The notes under the pieces are model-generated. The model had not been told where the DNA came from. It saw only the letters and a program-made list of their open reading frames with translations, and ran no database searches. From Roseivirga sp. 4D4 (GTDB taxonomy: Bacteria > Bacteroidota > Bacteroidia > Cytophagales > Cyclobacteriaceae): 64,000 bases of DNA. Numbering within the stretch: the stretch's first letter is position 1; each line of letters starts with the position of its first letter. Where the stretch lies: NCBI RefSeq assembly GCF_001747095.1, contig NZ_MDGP01000001.1:2153001-2217000 (forward strand), given 5' to 3'. This document shows positions 61,039-64,000 of the stretch, one piece after another. The position numbers and the translations under genes are program-made.

Positions 61039-61658
61039 TAGAGTTGCTCAAATTGATAACCTATACTCAAGAAATGATCTATGTACTTCGGTAAGACTGC
61101 CTTCAAGTTCGTTTCAGCTTTTAAATTGTCATGAAAGACAACAATAGAACCCGGTTGAGTGGCCTTTATAGTACCTCGGAGAATATCCTCGGGCTTCAAT
61201 GATCCATCATAATCTTTACTCAAAACATCCCACATAACTATTCTCTTGTGCTTCAAGGAGTTTCTCTGACTCGTTTTCAACCTACCGTATGGAGGTCTAA
61301 AAAGATCTGTAGATGTGTTCTCAATATTTAGAGCCTCGTCACAAAGAAGAATATCATCCAAATAATCACCGGTTGAAACCATTCTTCCATTTAAATGATG
61401 GTGGGTGTGGTTCCCAATACTATGACCAGCTTCCAACAATTTGGAAAAGACATCTGGATGTTTCTTGATGTTTTCTCCAACACAAAAGAATGTCGATTTG
61501 ATCTTGTATGCATCCAAGGTTTGAATCACCCATTCCGTAAGCCCTGGGATCGGACCATCATCAAAAGTCAAGAAAATCTTCTTTTCTGAGTTTGGAATGT
61601 TCCAAACCAGATTCGGCCATAAGTATTTAAAGAGTGATGGGGTTTTATGCGGTACCAT
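61038..61658 (-). CDS. Polysaccharide deacetylase family protein
   Basis: 206 aa. NodB motifs: FLTFDDGP (Asp-Asp), HSIGNHTHHH (metal His pair), FRPPYGR, WDVLSKDYDG and GSIVVFHDN. It removes acetyl groups from a polysaccharide such as peptidoglycan or a surface glycan. Cleavable signal not seen. It overlaps the PP2C gene by 14 nt and the glycosyltransferase start by 1 nt. Confidence 0.93.
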   Translation of the reverse strand: MVPHKTPSLFKYLWPNLVWNIPNSEKKIFLTFDDGPIPGLTEWVIQTLDAYKIKSTFFCVGENIKKHPDVFSKLLEAGHSIGNHTHHHLNGRMVSTGDYLDDILLCDEALNIENTSTDLFRPPYGRLKTSQRNSLKHKRIVMWDVLSKDYDGSLKPEDILRGTIKATQPGSIVVFHDNLKAETNLKAVLPKYIDHFLSIGYQFEQL

Positions 61659-62886
61659 TCTTGACCCTGCAAGATAAGAAAGTCAAGTCATCCGAGAAGG
61701 GTTGTGACTTTCGATAGTCATCTAGAGCTTTCAGTAGGTCATTATGCACATCATCTAATGGGCGACCATGATTAGACTCTAAGAAGGCTTGAAGTCGTTC
61801 CGCTCCGAACTCTTCTTCCTTATCATCGAAAGTTTCGGTTAACCCATCGGTAAAAAGGAAAAGCGAGAAATCTTCCAAGCCAGAGACTGTTCCCATCTCC
61901 ATAAAAGGTAAAGGTTCAAATGCCCCCAAAACAGTGGTGCCAACCGTCAGACGTTGCACCTCTGCAGAACCGTTCATCAACATTGGAGGGTTGTGACCTG
62001 CGTTTATATACCTAAGGTCTTTGGTATCATAGTCATAAACTGCTAGAAAAAATGTGATGAAGTTTTCTCTATTCGCATTACGACTTAGTTGGTAGTTCAA
62101 TTCAGTAACAACCTCCTTCGGGTTCTTTGCTGTACGTGAAACTGTTCGTAGTACCGCCTGAAAATTAGACATCAGGATTGCCGCTGGAACGCCTTTCCCA
62201 GATACATCAGCAATACACACCACAAACTGGTTTTGATCTTCCAAGGTGATGTAATCATAATAGTCACCCCCTACAGTCTGACATGGCTGGTAAAAAGCTT
62301 TGATTTCAATTTTATCAGTTCTAGGTAAGTCTTTGGGGAAAAGGAAGTTTTGAACATCACTCGCAATTTCAATATCTCGCTGCAAGGCCTGCTGCTCTAG
62401 CTGTTTTCTCGCTAATCGCTTGTTCTCAATGGCCACCAGAATAATATTACTTAGTGCCTGAATAAAGGTCGTATCGATGAGGTCTTCGATTTCGCTTTTG
62501 ACTTTGAGGAAAACAAAGGCGAGTAATCTGTCTTTGTGTTTAACAGGAATGATGATATCGAATTCCGAAAAGCAAGGAACATCTAAGTCCAACTTGCTGA
62601 TCTCTGTTGCCTCACTTACTTGTAAGCAACTTTGCCCAAGGGACACTTGGGTGAAATCCTTTTTAGTACCAAACTGCACTTTACATTCCCAATCTTCTTC
62701 GAGCACATAAAGTGTAAGCTTATCGAGTCTGAGATTTGCGCGAAGCGTAAACTCATAAATCTTGTACAAGTCTTCTTCGGGCAAGTTATTGTTCACCGCT
62801 TGGGTAATCTCCAAGAGGGCATTGACTTCCAGCTCTTTTTGATCAAATCTATTTTGCAGTGACCTCTGTGGCATATTATCTTCCAT
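61645..62886 (-). CDS. GAF-like domain plus PP2C/SpoIIE phosphatase
   Basis: 413 aa; start ATG at 62886 (62874 possible). A GAF-type sensory domain (about 25-165) and a coiled-coil linker (KRLARKQLEQQALQRDIEIA) precede a SpoIIE-type PP2C phosphatase (about 185-410: VGGDYYDYITL, ADVSGKGVPAAILMSNFQAV, NAGHNPPM, FLFTDGLTET). Such proteins usually dephosphorylate anti-sigma antagonists; none is visible here. It overlaps the 84-aa gene by 11 nt. Confidence 0.93.
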   Translation of the reverse strand: MEDNMPQRSLQNRFDQKELEVNALLEITQAVNNNLPEEDLYKIYEFTLRANLRLDKLTLYVLEEDWECKVQFGTKKDFTQVSLGQSCLQVSEATEISKLDLDVPCFSEFDIIIPVKHKDRLLAFVFLKVKSEIEDLIDTTFIQALSNIILVAIENKRLARKQLEQQALQRDIEIASDVQNFLFPKDLPRTDKIEIKAFYQPCQTVGGDYYDYITLEDQNQFVVCIADVSGKGVPAAILMSNFQAVLRTVSRTAKNPKEVVTELNYQLSRNANRENFITFFLAVYDYDTKDLRYINAGHNPPMLMNGSAEVQRLTVGTTVLGAFEPLPFMEMGTVSGLEDFSLFLFTDGLTETFDDKEEEFGAERLQAFLESNHGRPLDDVHNDLLKALDDYRKSQPFSDDLTFLSCRVKNGTA

Positions 62887-63130
62887 TATGGGCCAAAAGC
62901 CCAGTTTTTGTGGCTAGGTAGTAGTAATCTTGAAAGGCGTTTTCAAAGTCTAGTTGATCTTCGAACACCTCATCATTCATATTATAAAAACACTTGATCC
63001 AACCTCGCTTTAACAAACCTCGTAAAACTTCCTTCAATTCCGAGGCAGTCATTTCAAGTTCTTCGATCAAATAATCGAATGGCTGTACAAAGTACAACTC
63101 GTCCATTACGTCAAACTCTTCATCGCTCAT
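62876..63130 (-). CDS. Small acidic protein of unknown function
   Basis: 84 aa, no signal peptide. Predicted helices: residues 1-20, 20-45 (FDYLIEELEMTASELKEVLR) and GLLKRGWIKCFYN, a pattern that fits a winged helix-turn-helix. Acidic overall with many aromatic residues. Position between a glycosyltransferase and a PP2C phosphatase gene suggests a signalling or regulatory link; not recognised. Confidence 0.72.
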   Translation of the reverse strand: MSDEEFDVMDELYFVQPFDYLIEELEMTASELKEVLRGLLKRGWIKCFYNMNDEVFEDQLDFENAFQDYYYLATKTGLLAHNGR

Positions 63131-63139
63131 GAAACTTAG

Positions 63140-64000
63140 CTAATAAGCTCTACCCTTCCATTTAAACTTTCCAAAGTTAGCAGCAATGCCAAAATATATG
63201 GCATAAAGCGGATACAATAGATAGTTAACTATAAAGGCAATTCCATTCATTTTTTGTCCAAAGGTGTGCCCGATAGACCAAAGGAAGATGAACTCGATCA
63301 GTAATTTAAAGAATAGTAACGAAGCAATTAGTTGAAGATTGTCGCCTGGGTCAAATAGATTATAGAAAAGCCATAGCTGAATGAGTTGAACTATAAAAAT
63401 TAGTAGTGCCGAAAGGATCGTAGCGAACCTAAGTCCTACCCGCCACTTGCTCGCCCACCTTAGGCGCTGTTGTCTGAAGGCACTCCAGCCTTCCGAAGCT
63501 TCAGTTGAAACGACTGACCCGATGGATTTTTGGAATTTGATGCCGTTGGGAAATTCTTGATTTACCTTATGCATTAAAAGTTCGTCATCCCCAGATGGTG
63601 TAGAATCAATCCCATTAAACCCGTCTACCTTTTTAAAGGCAGCTTTTCTGTAAGCAAGGTTTGCCCCGTTGGCCATTAAAGGCAACCCCATTCTCAAGAA
63701 GACTCCTCCCGTTCCGATCAAAGAAGCAAACTCAAGGGATTGCATTTTTTGCCAAAAGCTATTTCCTGTGAGTACCACTGGTCCCACCACCATTTGAATA
63801 TGTTCATCCTGAAAGCGACTGGAAATCTCCTCGAGCCACTTACTGCCTGCAGCGCAATCAGCATCGGTCGTGACGATAAGATCATTGTTCGCCATTTCAA
63901 TTCCAGCCTTAATGGCTTCCTTCTTGCCGAAAGTATCTTTTAGGGTGTGTATTTGATAATCAAAGCTGACTTCCTGAAGGAGCTCGCGGAGTAAGTTCAA
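63140..64000 (-). CDS. Family 2 glycosyltransferase, partial (N-terminus beyond right edge)
   Basis: 286 residues visible without a start. DLIVTTDADCAAGSKWLEEI (nucleotide-sugar DxD region), a donor/acceptor segment SGDDELLMHKV and the QQRLRWASKW motif precede C-terminal helices (about 195-260). Similar to GT2 enzymes of surface glycan or carotenoid-glycoside synthesis. Stops 9 nt before the 84-aa gene. Confidence 0.9.
   Translation of the reverse strand: MNLLRELLQEVSFDYQIHTLKDTFGKKEAIKAGIEMANNDLIVTTDADCAAGSKWLEEISSRFQDEHIQMVVGPVVLTGNSFWQKMQSLEFASLIGTGGVFLRMGLPLMANGANLAYRKAAFKKVDGFNGIDSTPSGDDELLMHKVNQEFPNGIKFQKSIGSVVSTEASEGWSAFRQQRLRWASKWRVGLRFATILSALLIFIVQLIQLWLFYNLFDPGDNLQLIASLLFFKLLIEFIFLWSIGHTFGQKMNGIAFIVNYLLYPLYAIYFGIAANFGKFKWKGRAY

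Overview
The window reads as chromosomal DNA of a marine-type Bacteroidota, most likely order Cytophagales (Roseivirga/Fulvivirga-like). This is inference from gene content and signals: alternative complex III joined to an A1-type cytochrome oxidase operon, a type IX secretion C-terminal sorting domain, a SusE/F-like starch-binding lipoprotein, a TamB-like giant, a fused E1 alpha/beta dehydrogenase, and several promoters fitting the Bacteroidota pattern (TTTG or TTG, about 17-20 nt, TAnnTTTG). Genes are densely packed, many stop/start pairs overlap (TAATG, ATGA, TGATG), and TTG or GTG starts are common. I see no insertion sequence, prophage or CRISPR array.

Layout. 1-22.4 kb (all minus strand): a respiratory super-operon running actA-B-C-D-E-F, coxB, coxA, ctaA, ctaB, two coxC-like genes and coxD. 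After a terminator come oxidase-assembly genes (degenerate SCO-like protein, DUF420, an 89-aa CxxC membrane protein, DUF983), then a 1227-aa NtrY-like histidine kinase coupled to a large surface protein cut by the left edge. 22.4-25.4 kb: tRNA-Cys, a decayed tRNA-Cys copy, and rpsA with a structured leader. 25.4-27.5 kb: an HExxH lipoprotein and an overlapping exported partner. 27.5-30.6 kb (minus): HNH nuclease, NlpC/P60 peptidase, smpB, thioesterase, tsaD. 30.6-37.4 kb (plus): tamB, photolyase, DUF2279 protein. 37.5-38.7 kb: two tandem paralogues of unknown function. 38.85-39.2 kb: RNase P RNA. 39.2-49.6 kb: sigma-54 type response regulator without a DNA-binding domain, small lipoprotein, LuxE-like protein, E1 alpha/beta, alanine dehydrogenase, SDR, AlkB-like monooxygenase, HsdR-N protein, AMP nucleosidase. 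49.6-55.5 kb: amylase, starch-binding lipoprotein and MFS transporter. 55.5-58 kb: ExbB/ExbD system and tRNA-Ser. 58.1-64 kb (minus): an operon of glycosyltransferases, 84-aa protein, PP2C phosphatase, polysaccharide deacetylase, TatD and asparaginase, cut by the right edge.

How it works together. ActA-F oxidises quinol and feeds electrons to the cox complex, with heme A made by CtaA/CtaB and copper-site assembly probably helped by the SCO-like/DUF420/CxxC/DUF983 group. The starch genes and alanine dehydrogenase each carry a near-identical LacI-type palindrome, hinting at one carbon-responsive regulon. The most unusual nucleotide-level signals are a mutually exclusive hairpin pair in the rpsA leader and a family of 16-bp palindromes that forms the P3 and P9 hairpins of RNase P RNA and sits inside the decayed tRNA-Cys.
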